NCBI RefSeq assembly: GCF_902706095.1
Contig: NZ_CACSJP010000003.1
Coordinates: 1 to 64,000 of the forward strand
Source: Rhizobium sp. 18065
GTDB lineage: Bacteria; Pseudomonadota; Alphaproteobacteria; Rhizobiales; Rhizobiaceae
Direction: 5' to 3'
DNA length: 64,000 bases
Positions 18,716 to 27,626 of the stretch are shown here, in pieces. A program made the translations under genes and the position numbers. The notes below the pieces were generated by a model that was not told the origin of the DNA, did no database searches, and saw only the letters and a list, made by a program, of their open reading frames with translations. Position 1 is the first letter of the stretch. Each line of letters begins with the position of its first letter.

Positions 18716-20148
18716 TCCAGGCCTTCGATCTTTGCGTGGTGGGGGGAGGTCCTGCCGGAATGGCGGCAGCCGTCATGGCAGCGAGACACGGGCTGTCCGT
18801 GGCACTGCTCGATGAGCGCCCGAGCGCCGGTGGTCAGATCTATCGAGGCGTGGAGGATGGGCCGTTCCGGAACACAAGTGCTCTCGGTAGTGCTCTTGGG
18901 GCAGATTATCAGCAGGGAGCGAGAGCAATCGCAAGCTTGCGGGCAGCCGACGTGACGATCTATTTCGGGACGAGCCTCTGGCGGATCGATATGGCTGAAA
19001 CCGGCGGTGTGGTCAGCTACAGCCACGATGGCGTTTCCCGGCGCCTGGCATTTGCTGATCTTGTCCTGGCGAATGGGGCAATCGAACGTCCGGTCCCTTT
19101 TGAAGGCTGGACACTGCCCGGTGTCATGGGCATTGGCGCGGCGCAACTCCTGTTGAAGACATCGGCGATGGTACCGGCTGGCCGGATTGTGCTCGCCGGA
19201 AACGGCCCCTTGACGCTGTTGTTCGCTTCGCAACTGTTGGGGCTGGGGGTCGAGATTGCCGCCATTCTCGATACGTCTCCGAGCCGGTTTGGCTTGTCCG
19301 CCGCACTCGCAAATTTCAGTGGGCTGCTGCGCAATTTCGATAAGATTTCCAGGGGTCTGCGCCTGATGCGCGACATCGGCCGCGCCGGAATTCCTGTTCA
19401 TCGCAACGTCTCCAGCCTGTCAGCCTCGGGTGGCGACCGGGTCGATGCCATCCGCTTCGAAGCGGATGGAACCCACCACCAACTCGACGTCGACATGCTG
19501 CTGATCCATGAAGGTATCATTCCGAACACGCAGTTATCCCGTGCTCTGGGCTGCGCGCATGTGTGGGACGATAGGCAGAAATGCCTGCGCCCGGACATCG
19601 ACGGCTTCGGGGAAAGCAGTATCGCGCATGTCTATGTCGTAGGCGATGGCGCTGCGATCAACGGCGCGATTGCGGCGCCCGCATCCGCCGAGATGGCTGT
19701 AGGTCGCATTCTGGAGCGGATGGGACGCAGCGACGACCGCTCGCGTGCAACGCTTCGCCGGGCGTCGGCAACACTTGCGCGAGAACGCGCCTTTCGCCCC
19801 TTTCTCGACGCGCTTTATCCGCCGCACATTTCCGTCGCCGCGCCGAGCGATACGACTATCGTCTGCCGTTGCGAAGAGGTGAGTGCGGGCACCCTTCGGT
19901 CGGCCATCAATGATGGCGCCATCGGTCCCTCCCAGGCCAAGGCCTTTACACGGTGTGGCATGGGCGCCTGTCAGGGGCGCATCTGCGGGCCGATTGTCTC
20001 CCAGATGATCGCAAGCGAAACCGGCCAGCCGATCGGTGAGGTCGGCACCTACAACGTGCGCTTTCCTCTGAGGCCCGTCACGGTCTTCGACATGGCCCGT
20101 TGTGGTCGGGACGACGAACAGTCAGAGGGTCATGAACATGCTGGTTGA
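18712..20148 (+). CDS. FAD/[2Fe-2S] dehydrogenase subunit (HcnB/OoxA-like)
   Basis: The 478-residue protein has an N-terminal FAD site (DLCVVGGGPAGMAAAVMAAR), the ERPSAGGQIYRG segment typical of this family, a central NAD-fold unit (GRIVLAGNGPLTLLFASQLL) and a C-terminal BFD-like cluster site: VCRCEEVSAG, then RCGMGACQGRICGP. This matches HcnB and the A subunit of agrobacterial opine oxidases. The start at 18712 is set by overlap with the HcnA-like gene; a longer frame would run through that gene. It overlaps the next gene by 11 bases. Confidence 0.9.
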   Translation: MIQAFDLCVVGGGPAGMAAAVMAARHGLSVALLDERPSAGGQIYRGVEDGPFRNTSALGSALGADYQQGARAIASLRAADVTIYFGTSLWRIDMAETGGVVSYSHDGVSRRLAFADLVLANGAIERPVPFEGWTLPGVMGIGAAQLLLKTSAMVPAGRIVLAGNGPLTLLFASQLLGLGVEIAAILDTSPSRFGLSAALANFSGLLRNFDKISRGLRLMRDIGRAGIPVHRNVSSLSASGGDRVDAIRFEADGTHHQLDVDMLLIHEGIIPNTQLSRALGCAHVWDDRQKCLRPDIDGFGESSIAHVYVVGDGAAINGAIAAPASAEMAVGRILERMGRSDDRSRATLRRASATLARERAFRPFLDALYPPHISVAAPSDTTIVCRCEEVSAGTLRSAINDGAIGPSQAKAFTRCGMGACQGRICGPIVSQMIASETGQPIGEVGTYNVRFPLRPVTVFDMARCGRDDEQSEGHEHAG

Positions 20149-21244
20149 GGCAGACGTGGCGGTGATTGGCGGCGGTCTGGTCGGAATATCGGTCGCGTAT
20201 GGTCTGGCCTTGCGCAAGGTTAATAGTGTGGTGCTGGACCAGGGCGACGGCGCCATTCGAGCCAGTCGCGGAAATTTCGGCCTGGTCTGGGTCCAGGGCA
20301 AGGGACTTTCACTTCCCGCCTATACCGGCTGGGCCATGCGTGCCGTCGAACAATGGCCGGAACTGGCCGATCGCCTACGTTCCGAAACCAGCATCGACGT
20401 CGGCCTGACGCAAAGAGGCGGCCTCTATCTAAGCAGAACTCCGGAAGCCTTCGCGCAAAGGTCAAAAGGCCTGGCCGCCGTGAAATCGCGCTTCACTGGC
20501 GATTATGACTTCGAAATGCTTGACAATGAAGGGATCAGGAAGCGCGTGCCGGAGATTGGACCGGAGGTCGTGGGTGGAAGCTACTCCCGATATGACGGCC
20601 AGGCCAATCCTCTGCGATTGCTCCACGCGCTTCATCGGGGCTATCTTCGGCGCGGCGGTCGTGTTTTATCGGATGGCGGAGTGTCAGGCATTGACCACCG
20701 TGGCGACAAGTTCGTGCTGACGACGGCGAATGGACGGGTGCTTGCCAACCGCATCGTCCTTGCCGCAGGTCTGGGCAACGCGGCCCTTGGCGAGATGCTC
20801 GGTGTCACGATCCCTGTCAAGCCGATCCGGGGTCAGATCCTGGTGACCGAGCGCATGCCCCCGATCTTCGACATCGCGATAGAGCAGGTCCGCCAGACGG
20901 AAGATGGGACGTTGATGATTGGCGGGAGCTGGGAGGACGTCGGCTTCGATCTCGACACCACGTTCGACGTCACGCGCCGGATTGCGGACGACGCCTTGCA
21001 CTTTTTCCCCTTCTTGAAGGACGTTCGTATCATCCGCAGTTGGTCAGCACTGCGGATCATTTCGCCTGATGCCGCGCCGATTTATGAGCAAGTCGTACCG
21101 GGCGCATTTCTGGTCACCTGTCACAGTGGCGTTTCCCTCGCCGCGATCCACGCGAACGAAACTGCGGGTTGGGTAGAGCAGGGTGCCATTCCGCCAGAGA
21201 TGGCCGGGTTTGATCGCCGACGTTTCGAGGCATCAAGTTGTTGA
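20138..21244 (+). CDS. FAD-dependent oxidoreductase subunit (HcnC/OoxB-like, DAO family)
   Basis: ATG at 20138 has AGAGGG eight bases upstream, which decides against 20132. The protein (about 368 residues) opens with VAVIGGGLVGISVAYGLALR and carries DAO-family motifs ASRGNFGLVWVQGKG and IPVKPIRGQILVTERM, ending in TCHSGVSLAAIHA. In HcnABC and OoxAB systems this subunit holds the substrate site. It is the last gene of the operon. It is a second DAO-type protein in the cluster, not a duplicate of the one at 15857. Confidence 0.9.
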   Translation: MLVEADVAVIGGGLVGISVAYGLALRKVNSVVLDQGDGAIRASRGNFGLVWVQGKGLSLPAYTGWAMRAVEQWPELADRLRSETSIDVGLTQRGGLYLSRTPEAFAQRSKGLAAVKSRFTGDYDFEMLDNEGIRKRVPEIGPEVVGGSYSRYDGQANPLRLLHALHRGYLRRGGRVLSDGGVSGIDHRGDKFVLTTANGRVLANRIVLAAGLGNAALGEMLGVTIPVKPIRGQILVTERMPPIFDIAIEQVRQTEDGTLMIGGSWEDVGFDLDTTFDVTRRIADDALHFFPFLKDVRIIRSWSALRIISPDAAPIYEQVVPGAFLVTCHSGVSLAAIHANETAGWVEQGAIPPEMAGFDRRRFEASSC

Positions 21245-21404
21245 CTGCAGTGCTGTGTTGTCGAACCAAGTTCGATAAATGTGCCTATGCAAAATTTGCT
21301 ATGGCCGATACTTATTTTGCGTAATAAAAAATCAATAGTCTTCCGTCTCTTCACCGCTGGCAGCCCGGGCCATCGAGATGGCCTTCATCCGCTCACGCGT
21401 GATC

Positions 21405-21508
21405 CTGGCTAATTCCAGCCTTGCGGCAAACCTTAGCCACTGGCATGCCATCATCGCCCGCCTCAAAATGAACGCCTTCTGCGCGTCCGAAAACTTCGAT
21501 ACCTTCAT
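21405..21508 (-). pseudogene. IS3-family OrfA N-terminal scrap with frameshift
   Basis: From ATG at 21508 the minus strand reads MKVSKFSDAQKAFILRRA and then, after a one-base loss, DDGMPVAKVCRKAGISQ, the start of an IS3-family OrfA. Homology ends near 21405. The rest of the 21245-21647 region shows nothing else that I recognise. Confidence 0.7.
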
Positions 21509-21647
21509 ACTTCCGCTCCCTTCCCAGCCGGAAAATTACCGAAAAAAAACTCCAGTTATGAACGGTCCAGTTTCTGGGTAGCAGAGCAGAGTCAATATTC
21601 CACGCCGAAACACACACTCTGGGCATAGCTTTCATTTTCACAGGCAG

Positions 21648-21893
21648 TTAATTGTTGGAATTCAGCTTGTTTGAGATGCCTACTCCGAAAGCGAAACCCG
21701 GCAATATTAGAGTGATCCCACTCGCTGCAACCATACTGATTTCGGCCGGAGTGGCCGGCCCGTGATGTTTTCGCGCGCGATACGATTGTTGGATATGTGC
21801 CAATTCAGCCTGATCCAGAATGTGGGCGGCATGCGCGTTGACGTTGATATGCTGCAAGATTTCGGTCTCATTCGGGACAAAAGACTGCAACAC
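21648..21893 (-). CDS. Hypothetical small protein, doubtful
   Basis: An 81-codon frame lies ten bases downstream of the YeiH-type gene. It ends in a possible hydrophobic helix (ISMVAASGITLILPGFAFGV) after a charged, His-rich first half. I recognise no family. It could be a real small membrane protein at the end of the operon or a chance frame in IS-damaged DNA. Confidence 0.2.
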   Translation of the reverse strand: MLQSFVPNETEILQHINVNAHAAHILDQAELAHIQQSYRARKHHGPATPAEISMVAASGITLILPGFAFGVGISNKLNSNN

Positions 21894-21903
21894 CTTGGGT
21901 CAC

Positions 21904-22959
21904 TCAGATCTTGGCAAACGTCAGTGCCGAAAGGACAAGCACTGCCAGAAATACGGTTTCGCCTATCAACAAACCGATTGCGCGACGGCCAATGCCGAAC
22001 ACCTCTGGCAATGACGTTTTTACGCCAACAGCCGCTATAGCGACAAGGAGAGACCAGCGTGAAATTTCGCCGGCTGCGTTGGCAATTGCCGCCGGTATTG
22101 TGACCAGAGAATTGAGGCTCGCCAGCGCCAGGAATACGATGACGAAGGCCGGTAGCAGTGGTGGCCTGTGGACAGTTTCGGTACCGCTAAGGCCGCGACG
22201 AAAAACAATTGCTGCGACGAGCACAACCGGAGCCAGCAATGTCACCCGGATCAGCTTGACGAAGACTGCAGTTTCGCCAGCCGGCCCGGAGACCGAGAAG
22301 CCGGCGCCCGCAACCTGGGCAACGTCATGGATGGTGGCGCCGAGGAATATGCCGGTCGCGAAGTCGTCAAGCCCGACCTGGCTGGCGAGGATCGGATAGA
22401 AGATCATGGCGAGTGTCGAAAGCATGGTGACGCCGATTACGACAAAAACCATTTGCTGATCAGCATCCCTGTCGCGCGCGCCGCCCAATGCCGCCGAAAT
22501 CGCCATGGCCGCAGATGCGCCGCAGATCGCCACGGCGCCGCCAGTGAGAAAACCAAAGCGGCTACCTTGTCCCGAAAGTCGCGATGCCAATAAACCGAAG
22601 AGGATGGTCATGACCACGGAGGCGACGATCATGGCCATCACCTTGATCCCCAGTTCGGCGAACATGCCGACGCTGACCTTAAGTCCAAGAAGGGCGATGC
22701 CGAGCCTCAGCATGGTGCGGGAGGCGAAGTCCAGTCCACGCGCAGTCTTCGGGTCTTCAGCGAGGAAATGAAGGGCTAGCCCGATCAGGATCGCCAGCAG
22801 CATCGCTGGTGCACCGTAGTGCTCCGACAGGAAAGCCGAGGCAAGCGCGATCAGGAACGTCACGGAGACGCCGGGGAAACGCCGACGGCAGTCATCTGCG
22901 AAGGATGAGAGGTATCGTTCTCGCCTGTGGTCGGACGGAGTGGGGGACGGTAAGGACAT
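21904..22959 (-). CDS. YeiH/UPF0324-type membrane protein, putative sulfite/sulfate exporter
   Basis: The 351-residue protein has about ten transmembrane helices and the family marks RTMLRLGIALLGLKVSVGMF, FGFLTGGAVAICGASAAMAI and FLGATIHDVAQVAGAGFSVS. Relatives in organosulfonate gene clusters are proposed to export sulfite. It is the last gene of the operon that encodes an SsuD-like monooxygenase and TRAP transporter, so removal of sulfite released inside the cell is the natural role. A hairpin at 23026-23051 separates it from the TRAP genes. The export role is inference. Confidence 0.8.
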   Translation of the reverse strand: MSLPSPTPSDHRRERYLSSFADDCRRRFPGVSVTFLIALASAFLSEHYGAPAMLLAILIGLALHFLAEDPKTARGLDFASRTMLRLGIALLGLKVSVGMFAELGIKVMAMIVASVVMTILFGLLASRLSGQGSRFGFLTGGAVAICGASAAMAISAALGGARDRDADQQMVFVVIGVTMLSTLAMIFYPILASQVGLDDFATGIFLGATIHDVAQVAGAGFSVSGPAGETAVFVKLIRVTLLAPVVLVAAIVFRRGLSGTETVHRPPLLPAFVIVFLALASLNSLVTIPAAIANAAGEISRWSLLVAIAAVGVKTSLPEVFGIGRRAIGLLIGETVFLAVLVLSALTFAKI

Positions 22960-23025
22960 TTAACACCTGTGAAAGAGCCGCCGGGCGTCGTGCAGCGTCA
23001 CGCGCCGGTCTCGGGCGGTCGGGCA

Positions 23026-23051
23026 GGGATACGCGGCAGACCGCGCATCCC
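23026..23051 (-). terminator. Intercistronic hairpin after DctP-type gene
   Basis: GGGATACGCGG and CCGCGCATCCC pair over eleven positions with one mismatch around CAGA. No T-run follows on the minus strand. It lies between the binding-protein gene and the exporter gene and may reduce read-through or protect the upstream message. Confidence 0.45.
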
Positions 23052-23061
23052 CATCATGCTG

Positions 23062-24117
23062 TCAGTTCAATTCGGCTGCCCGCTCGGCATCGACCGTCTT
23101 CTGTGCGTCCGCCACGGCGGCCGTGAACTGGTCGAAGACCTCGGCGCCGCCGGTGACATTGCCCTTGAACCAGTCGAAGACCGGAGAGACGGCACCCTTG
23201 AAGGCTTCTTTTTCTGCCGGACTCGGCACGTAGATCTCGCCGCCGGCCTTGGCGAAGTCCTGATAGGCAGCGATTTCCTTGCGCTTCGGCGAGGCGAAGG
23301 TTGCCTGCTGGAGGGCGGCGAAACCATCGACAACCACCTTCTTCTGCTCCGGCGTCAGGCCGGTGAAGCGATCATTCGACATCCACCAGAAGGCGCCCAT
23401 ATAGCTGTGACCGTCGAGCGTCAGGTATTTCAGGCCGGCATCCGGGAATTTCATCGACATGATGTCGGTGATGCCGTTGGCTGTGCCTTCGACGACGCCG
23501 GTCTGCAGGGAGGTGAAGAGTTCCGGCCACGGGATCGGAGTGGGTGCGGCTCCCACGGCGGTGGCGGCCTGCTGCGGCAGGTCGGCCGGCACGGTGCGCA
23601 TCTTCAGGCCCTTCAGGTCTTCCGGTGACTTTACCGTTCTTTTGGTATTGGCATAGTTGCGCCAGCCGCCGGTATTGCCGATCGTCATCAGGCGGATCTT
23701 GTTGTCGCTGTCGGTAAGCGCGCGGTCACGCAGCTTGCGCGGGAAGTCGCCGGTCAGAACGGCTTCCGCGACGCGGTCGTCGTTCATCAGATAGGGCAGG
23801 TCGAGCACCTGGATATAGGGGAAGAGACCGGCCGCACCGCCCGAGGTCGAGATATACACGTCGAGCGAACCGTCGGCGATGCCCTGCAGGCATTCCTCGC
23901 CGGTGGCGCAAAGCTGGGTGCCCATGAAGATCTCGACGGCGATCGCGCCGTTCGAGGCATTCTCGACATAGTTCTTGAAGACGACGAGGCCGTCATAGTC
24001 CTCGTCGTTTTCGTTCGAATTGGCGGTCGCACGCAGTGTGATGTCTGCGGCCTGGGCCACGCCGGTAATCGTCAGCGCGCTGGCAAGCAGCAGGGTCTTG
24101 AACATGGACTTGAGCAT
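23062..24117 (-). CDS. TRAP transporter substrate-binding protein (DctP family)
   Basis: The 351-residue protein has a signal peptide (MLKSMFKTLLLASALTITGV, cleaved after AQA) and the DctP fold: VFKNYVENASNGAIAVEIFM, GIADGSLDVYISTSGGAAGL, the ligand-binding LKGLKMRTVPADL with its conserved arginine, and WPELFTSLQTGVVEGTANGI. TRAP systems import organic acids by sodium symport. Context with an SsuD-like monooxygenase suggests a sulfonate ligand, perhaps sulfoquinovose or its glycoside. Its gene follows the two membrane subunits, on the minus strand. Confidence 0.94.
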   Translation of the reverse strand: MLKSMFKTLLLASALTITGVAQAADITLRATANSNENDEDYDGLVVFKNYVENASNGAIAVEIFMGTQLCATGEECLQGIADGSLDVYISTSGGAAGLFPYIQVLDLPYLMNDDRVAEAVLTGDFPRKLRDRALTDSDNKIRLMTIGNTGGWRNYANTKRTVKSPEDLKGLKMRTVPADLPQQAATAVGAAPTPIPWPELFTSLQTGVVEGTANGITDIMSMKFPDAGLKYLTLDGHSYMGAFWWMSNDRFTGLTPEQKKVVVDGFAALQQATFASPKRKEIAAYQDFAKAGGEIYVPSPAEKEAFKGAVSPVFDWFKGNVTGGAEVFDQFTAAVADAQKTVDAERAAELN

Positions 24118-24141
24118 GATGGTTTCCTCCCTTTTATCAAG

Positions 24142-25434
24142 TTAGTCGACGAAGCCCGCAAGGCGCGGGACTGTTAGGGTCAAGGCAGGAAAATAGGTGA
24201 TCAGGAAGATCACGACGATTTCCGCCAAGAGGAATGGCATGACAGCCTTGGCGACGGTCTCGACCTTCAGTCCGGAGACGGAGGACGTCACGAAGAGCAC
24301 GAGCCCCATCGGTGGCGTCAGCAGGCCGACCGTCAGGTTGACCACCATGATGATAGCAAAATGGACCGGGTCCACGCCGATCGAGACGAAGATCGGCCCG
24401 AGGATCGGTCCGAGCACGATGATCGCCGGCCCGGCATCAAGGAACATGCCGACGACGAACAGCAGGATGTTGACGAGCAAAAGCAGAACCAGCGGATTGT
24501 CGCTGAGGCTGAGGAAGATATCGGCCAAAAGTTCCGGCGTATGGGCCAGTGAGGCGACGGTCTTGAAGGCCATGGCCGCGCCGATCAAAAGCAGCACGAC
24601 GGCAGAGGTCATGGCGGCCCGCATCAGGATTCCGGGGATGTCCTTGTATTGCAGCGTTCCGATGACGAAGAGGCCGAGGAAGAAGGCATAGCCCGCAGCG
24701 ATGGCGGCGGCTTCCGTCGGAGTGAAGACGCCGCCGAGGATGCCGCCCATGATGATGACGGGGGTGAGCAGCGGCCAGAAGGCGCCGATCATTGCCCGGC
24801 CGCGATCACGCCAGGACGCACGTTTCGTGGCGGCAGGAAGATCGTAGTGATCTGCCATCAGCCGGATCATCACCATCAGGCTGATGCCCATCAGGATGCC
24901 CGGCACGATGCCGGCAAGGAAGAGGGCAGCGACGCTTTCGCCCATGACATAGGCATAGATGATCATGATGCCGGAGGGCGGGATGATCGGCCCGATGATG
25001 GCCGACGCCGCCGTGATACCGGCAGCAAAACGGCGGGTATAACCCTCCTTTTCCATCGCCGGGATCAGCATGGCACCGAGTGCCGAGACATCGGCGACGG
25101 CAGAGCCGGAAATGCCGGCAAACATCATGGAATCCACGACATTCACCTGGGCAAGGCCGCCGCGCATGTGGCCGACCATGGCCTGGGCAAAATGGATAAT
25201 GCGCACGGTGATGCCGGCGCGGTTCATCAATTCGCCCGTCAGCATGAAGAACGGGATGGCCATCAGCGGAAAGCTGTCCATGCCGGCATAGATGTTGCGG
25301 TAGAGCAGCACGATGTCGCGCTCCTGGCCGTTCATCCAGAGCAAAATGGCGGGGGCCGCGATCAACCCGAAGACGATCGGCAGGCCGAACAGCAGGAAGG
25401 CGATGAAGAGGGGCAGGAAAAGGCTCAGCATCAT
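24142..25434 (-). CDS. TRAP transporter large permease (DctM family)
   Basis: ATG at 25434 (MMLSLFLPLFIAFLLF) is the likely start; the longer open frame overlaps the small subunit and lacks motifs. The protein is about 430 residues with about 12 helices. Family marks include PLMAIPFFMLTGELMNRAGI, IMFAGISGSAVADVSALG-type sequence (MMFAGISGSAVADVSALGAM) and ITAASAIIGPIIPPSGIMII. It overlaps the small permease by four bases. It forms the sodium-coupled channel of the TRAP importer. Confidence 0.94.
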   Translation of the reverse strand: MMLSLFLPLFIAFLLFGLPIVFGLIAAPAILLWMNGQERDIVLLYRNIYAGMDSFPLMAIPFFMLTGELMNRAGITVRIIHFAQAMVGHMRGGLAQVNVVDSMMFAGISGSAVADVSALGAMLIPAMEKEGYTRRFAAGITAASAIIGPIIPPSGIMIIYAYVMGESVAALFLAGIVPGILMGISLMVMIRLMADHYDLPAATKRASWRDRGRAMIGAFWPLLTPVIIMGGILGGVFTPTEAAAIAAGYAFFLGLFVIGTLQYKDIPGILMRAAMTSAVVLLLIGAAMAFKTVASLAHTPELLADIFLSLSDNPLVLLLLVNILLFVVGMFLDAGPAIIVLGPILGPIFVSIGVDPVHFAIIMVVNLTVGLLTPPMGLVLFVTSSVSGLKVETVAKAVMPFLLAEIVVIFLITYFPALTLTVPRLAGFVD

Positions 25435-26015
25435 TCGGCTCCCAACTGTCCGGCGATCGGGATCGGCGCGAGCCGCTCTCCGAAAAGGTTGAGAAGGGCG
25501 CGCAGGATGAGTTCGATATTGACGACGAACATCAGCGTGATGCCGGTGGCAAGCGAGGCCATCATCCAGCCGCGCGGGATTTTCATCCAGGTCGAGAAGT
25601 CGAACGAAGTCGGAAGGGCAATCGCCGACATGGCGAAACGGCCGCCAATGCCGGTCACTTCGGCCCAGCCGATCCGCATGCCGACGAACAGCACCACGGC
25701 GCTGAGCAGGAGAAACGACAGGGCGATGAGGTTGGCGATCAGGCGGGGCAGCAGGTCGACGATCATGCCGATGGCAACGAATCCACCCTGGCGAAAGGCG
25801 GTTGGCACCATCAGGCCGGTCATCCACAGCATCAGGAAGCGCGAGGCTTCCTCGCTCCAGGCCAGCGCATTGCCGAGAAAGTAGCGGAAGAAGACCTGCA
25901 TCAGCATGAAGAACAGCATGATGCCGAGGGCGCCGGCACCCAGCCAGAGCCCGACCGTCAAAACGGCGGCATTCAGCCGGCCGAGCTGGTTGGTCAGGTA
26001 TGCGATTGAATTCAT
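25431..26015 (-). CDS. TRAP transporter small permease (DctQ family)
   Basis: The start at 26015 (MNSIAYLTNQLGRLNAAVL) is preceded by GGTGGAG; an upstream GTG at 26030 has no ribosome site. The product is about 194 residues with four helices and the DctQ pattern VFFRYFLGNALAWSEEASRF and LMLWMTGLMVPTAFRQGGFV. It pairs with the large subunit, whose gene overlaps its stop. A gap of 196 bases without a gene separates it from the flavin reductase gene upstream. Confidence 0.92.
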   Translation of the reverse strand: MNSIAYLTNQLGRLNAAVLTVGLWLGAGALGIMLFFMLMQVFFRYFLGNALAWSEEASRFLMLWMTGLMVPTAFRQGGFVAIGMIVDLLPRLIANLIALSFLLLSAVVLFVGMRIGWAEVTGIGGRFAMSAIALPTSFDFSTWMKIPRGWMMASLATGITLMFVVNIELILRALLNLFGERLAPIPIAGQLGAE

Positions 26016-26211
26016 GTCTCCACCCGTCACTTGTCGTCGGTCAATTCCGGGCGACTATCGAAGACAAGTCTTTGCGGCGCAAAGACGACTGTTCCCGTTT
26101 CGGGCCTTGATGGAGCAAATCTCTCCACCGCGACCCGTCTTGCGGAAATGCTTCGATCGTCCTCCCGGTGCATTGTGAAAACGCCCCGACGACCTCCTCC
26201 CAACATTTCGA

Positions 26212-26733
26212 TCAGACCGCGAAGCGGCCAAACCGTCCTTGCGAGAAGCACAGCGGATCTCCCTGCCGATGTGCAACCCGTGTCACCCTGCCGATGATGA
26301 TCGTATGATCCCCGGCATCATGCAGCGCCTGCTGCATGCATTCGAACCGCGCCAGCGTGCCCGGCAGCACCGGGACGCCCTGCGGATTGATCTCGACCTC
26401 GAGCCCGTCAAAGGCGGCCCCGCCCCGCGTGAAGGCGGCGCTCAGATGATCCTGGCCGGCACCGAGCACGTGAATGGCGAAATGGCTGGCATTGGCAAAG
26501 GCATCGTGCTTCGACGAGTTCTTGGCCGGCGACCAGAGCACCAGTGGCGGATCGAGCGAGACCGAGGCAAAGCTGTTCACCGTCATGCCGATCGGGCCGG
26601 ATGGGCTCATCGCGGTCACCACCGTGACCCCGGTGGTAAAGCTGCCGAGCGCATTGCGATAGGCGCGATGGTTTTCCGCCTCGGGCAGAAAAACGGCTTC
26701 GCCGGATCGCTGACTGTCATTGGCGGCTATCAT
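26212..26733 (-). CDS. smoA: Flavin reductase, SmoA-like (supplies FMNH2)
   Basis: The 173-residue protein is an NAD(P)H:flavin reductase of the HpaC/NTAB family. Family marks are RNALGSFTTGVTVVTAMSPS, GMTVNSFASVSLDPPLVLWS and FAIHVLGAGQDHLSAAF. ATG at 26733 overlaps the stop of the aldo-keto reductase gene by one base, so a longer upstream frame is rejected. It should supply reduced FMN to the monooxygenase two genes upstream. The gene order matches the smo locus of Agrobacterium as I recall it; the symbol rests on context. Confidence 0.8.
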   Translation of the reverse strand: MIAANDSQRSGEAVFLPEAENHRAYRNALGSFTTGVTVVTAMSPSGPIGMTVNSFASVSLDPPLVLWSPAKNSSKHDAFANASHFAIHVLGAGQDHLSAAFTRGGAAFDGLEVEINPQGVPVLPGTLARFECMQQALHDAGDHTIIIGRVTRVAHRQGDPLCFSQGRFGRFAV

Positions 26734-27626
26734 CAGGCGACCTCCCGCCCGATTGCCAGCGTGTAGAGTTCGAACCATGTCTGCCGGTCAATCTCAACCG
26801 TTTCGGCCTCGGCAATCCTGGCGATCCGGTCGAGCGAATTGGTGCCCATGACCGGCAGGATGGCGGAGGGATGGCGCAGCAGCCAGGCGACGGCGACGGC
26901 GGTTTCGTCGACGCCTTGGCCCGAGGCGATGCGCTTCAGCGCGGCCAGAAGTTCAGGCTTCGACCCGTCGAACAGGCGCCCGCCACCGAGCGGCGACCAG
27001 GCCATCGGCGGCACCATGCGCTCCTGCAGATAAGCGAGGTCACCATTAACGAAGGCGTCTGTCGCCAGAAGGCTGAGCTCGATCTGGTTGGTGACGAGAT
27101 TGTTCTCCATCGACGACTGCAGCAGCGAGAAATCCCAGGGGCGGAAATTCGAGACGCCGACGGCGCGCACCTTGCCGGATGCAACAAGCGCATCGAGGGC
27201 CGGGCCGGTTTCATCGGGATCGATCAGCGGATCGGGACGGTGGATGAGGAGCAGGTCCACATGGTCGGTGCCCATGTCGGTCAGCGAGGCTTCGACCGAT
27301 GCGGTGATATGGGCAGCCGACGTGTCGTAGTGCTTGACCCGGGTGGCCGAATGCCGGCCTGCCGGTGCTACGATGTCGCATTTGGTGACGATCTCGAGCT
27401 TGTCACGCAGGCCGGGTGCAGCCTTCAACGCGCCGCCGAGCACGGCTTCGGCGGTGTAGCCGCCATAGATGTCAGCCTGGTCGATTGTGGTGATGCCCTG
27501 GGCAAGGCAGGCCTCGATCTTGGCCTGCACATGTTTCGGCGAGGTATCGGCGTCGTCGCCGATGCGCCACATGCCATAGACGAGGCGGCTGAAGGTCAGG
27601 TCTGGGGTGAGATTGACGCGCTGCAT
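26733..27626 (-). CDS. smoB: Aldo-keto reductase, SmoB-like
   Basis: The 297-residue NADPH-dependent reductase has the AKR tetrad: Asp and Tyr in TTIDQADIYGGY, Lys in EIVTKCDIV and His in VDLLLIHRPDPLID, with VGVSNFRPWDFSLLQS and a coenzyme-site LPVMGTNSLDRIARI. The overall sequence closely recalls SmoB, which reduces 6-oxo-glucose to glucose after desulfonation of sulfoquinovose; generic YdhF-type reductases are the alternative. It is coupled to both neighbours (its start shares a base with the stop of the monooxygenase gene). Confidence 0.82.
   Translation of the reverse strand: MQRVNLTPDLTFSRLVYGMWRIGDDADTSPKHVQAKIEACLAQGITTIDQADIYGGYTAEAVLGGALKAAPGLRDKLEIVTKCDIVAPAGRHSATRVKHYDTSAAHITASVEASLTDMGTDHVDLLLIHRPDPLIDPDETGPALDALVASGKVRAVGVSNFRPWDFSLLQSSMENNLVTNQIELSLLATDAFVNGDLAYLQERMVPPMAWSPLGGGRLFDGSKPELLAALKRIASGQGVDETAVAVAWLLRHPSAILPVMGTNSLDRIARIAEAETVEIDRQTWFELYTLAIGREVA

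Noticed and set aside
22981..23640. Plus-strand frame over the TRAP binding-protein gene
   Set aside because: It is antisense to a clear DctP gene with a signal peptide and no motif is visible in the frame.
24649..25884. A 411-codon open frame rich in Asp, Gly and His on the plus strand
   Set aside because: The odd composition comes from the reverse complement of the TRAP large-permease gene.
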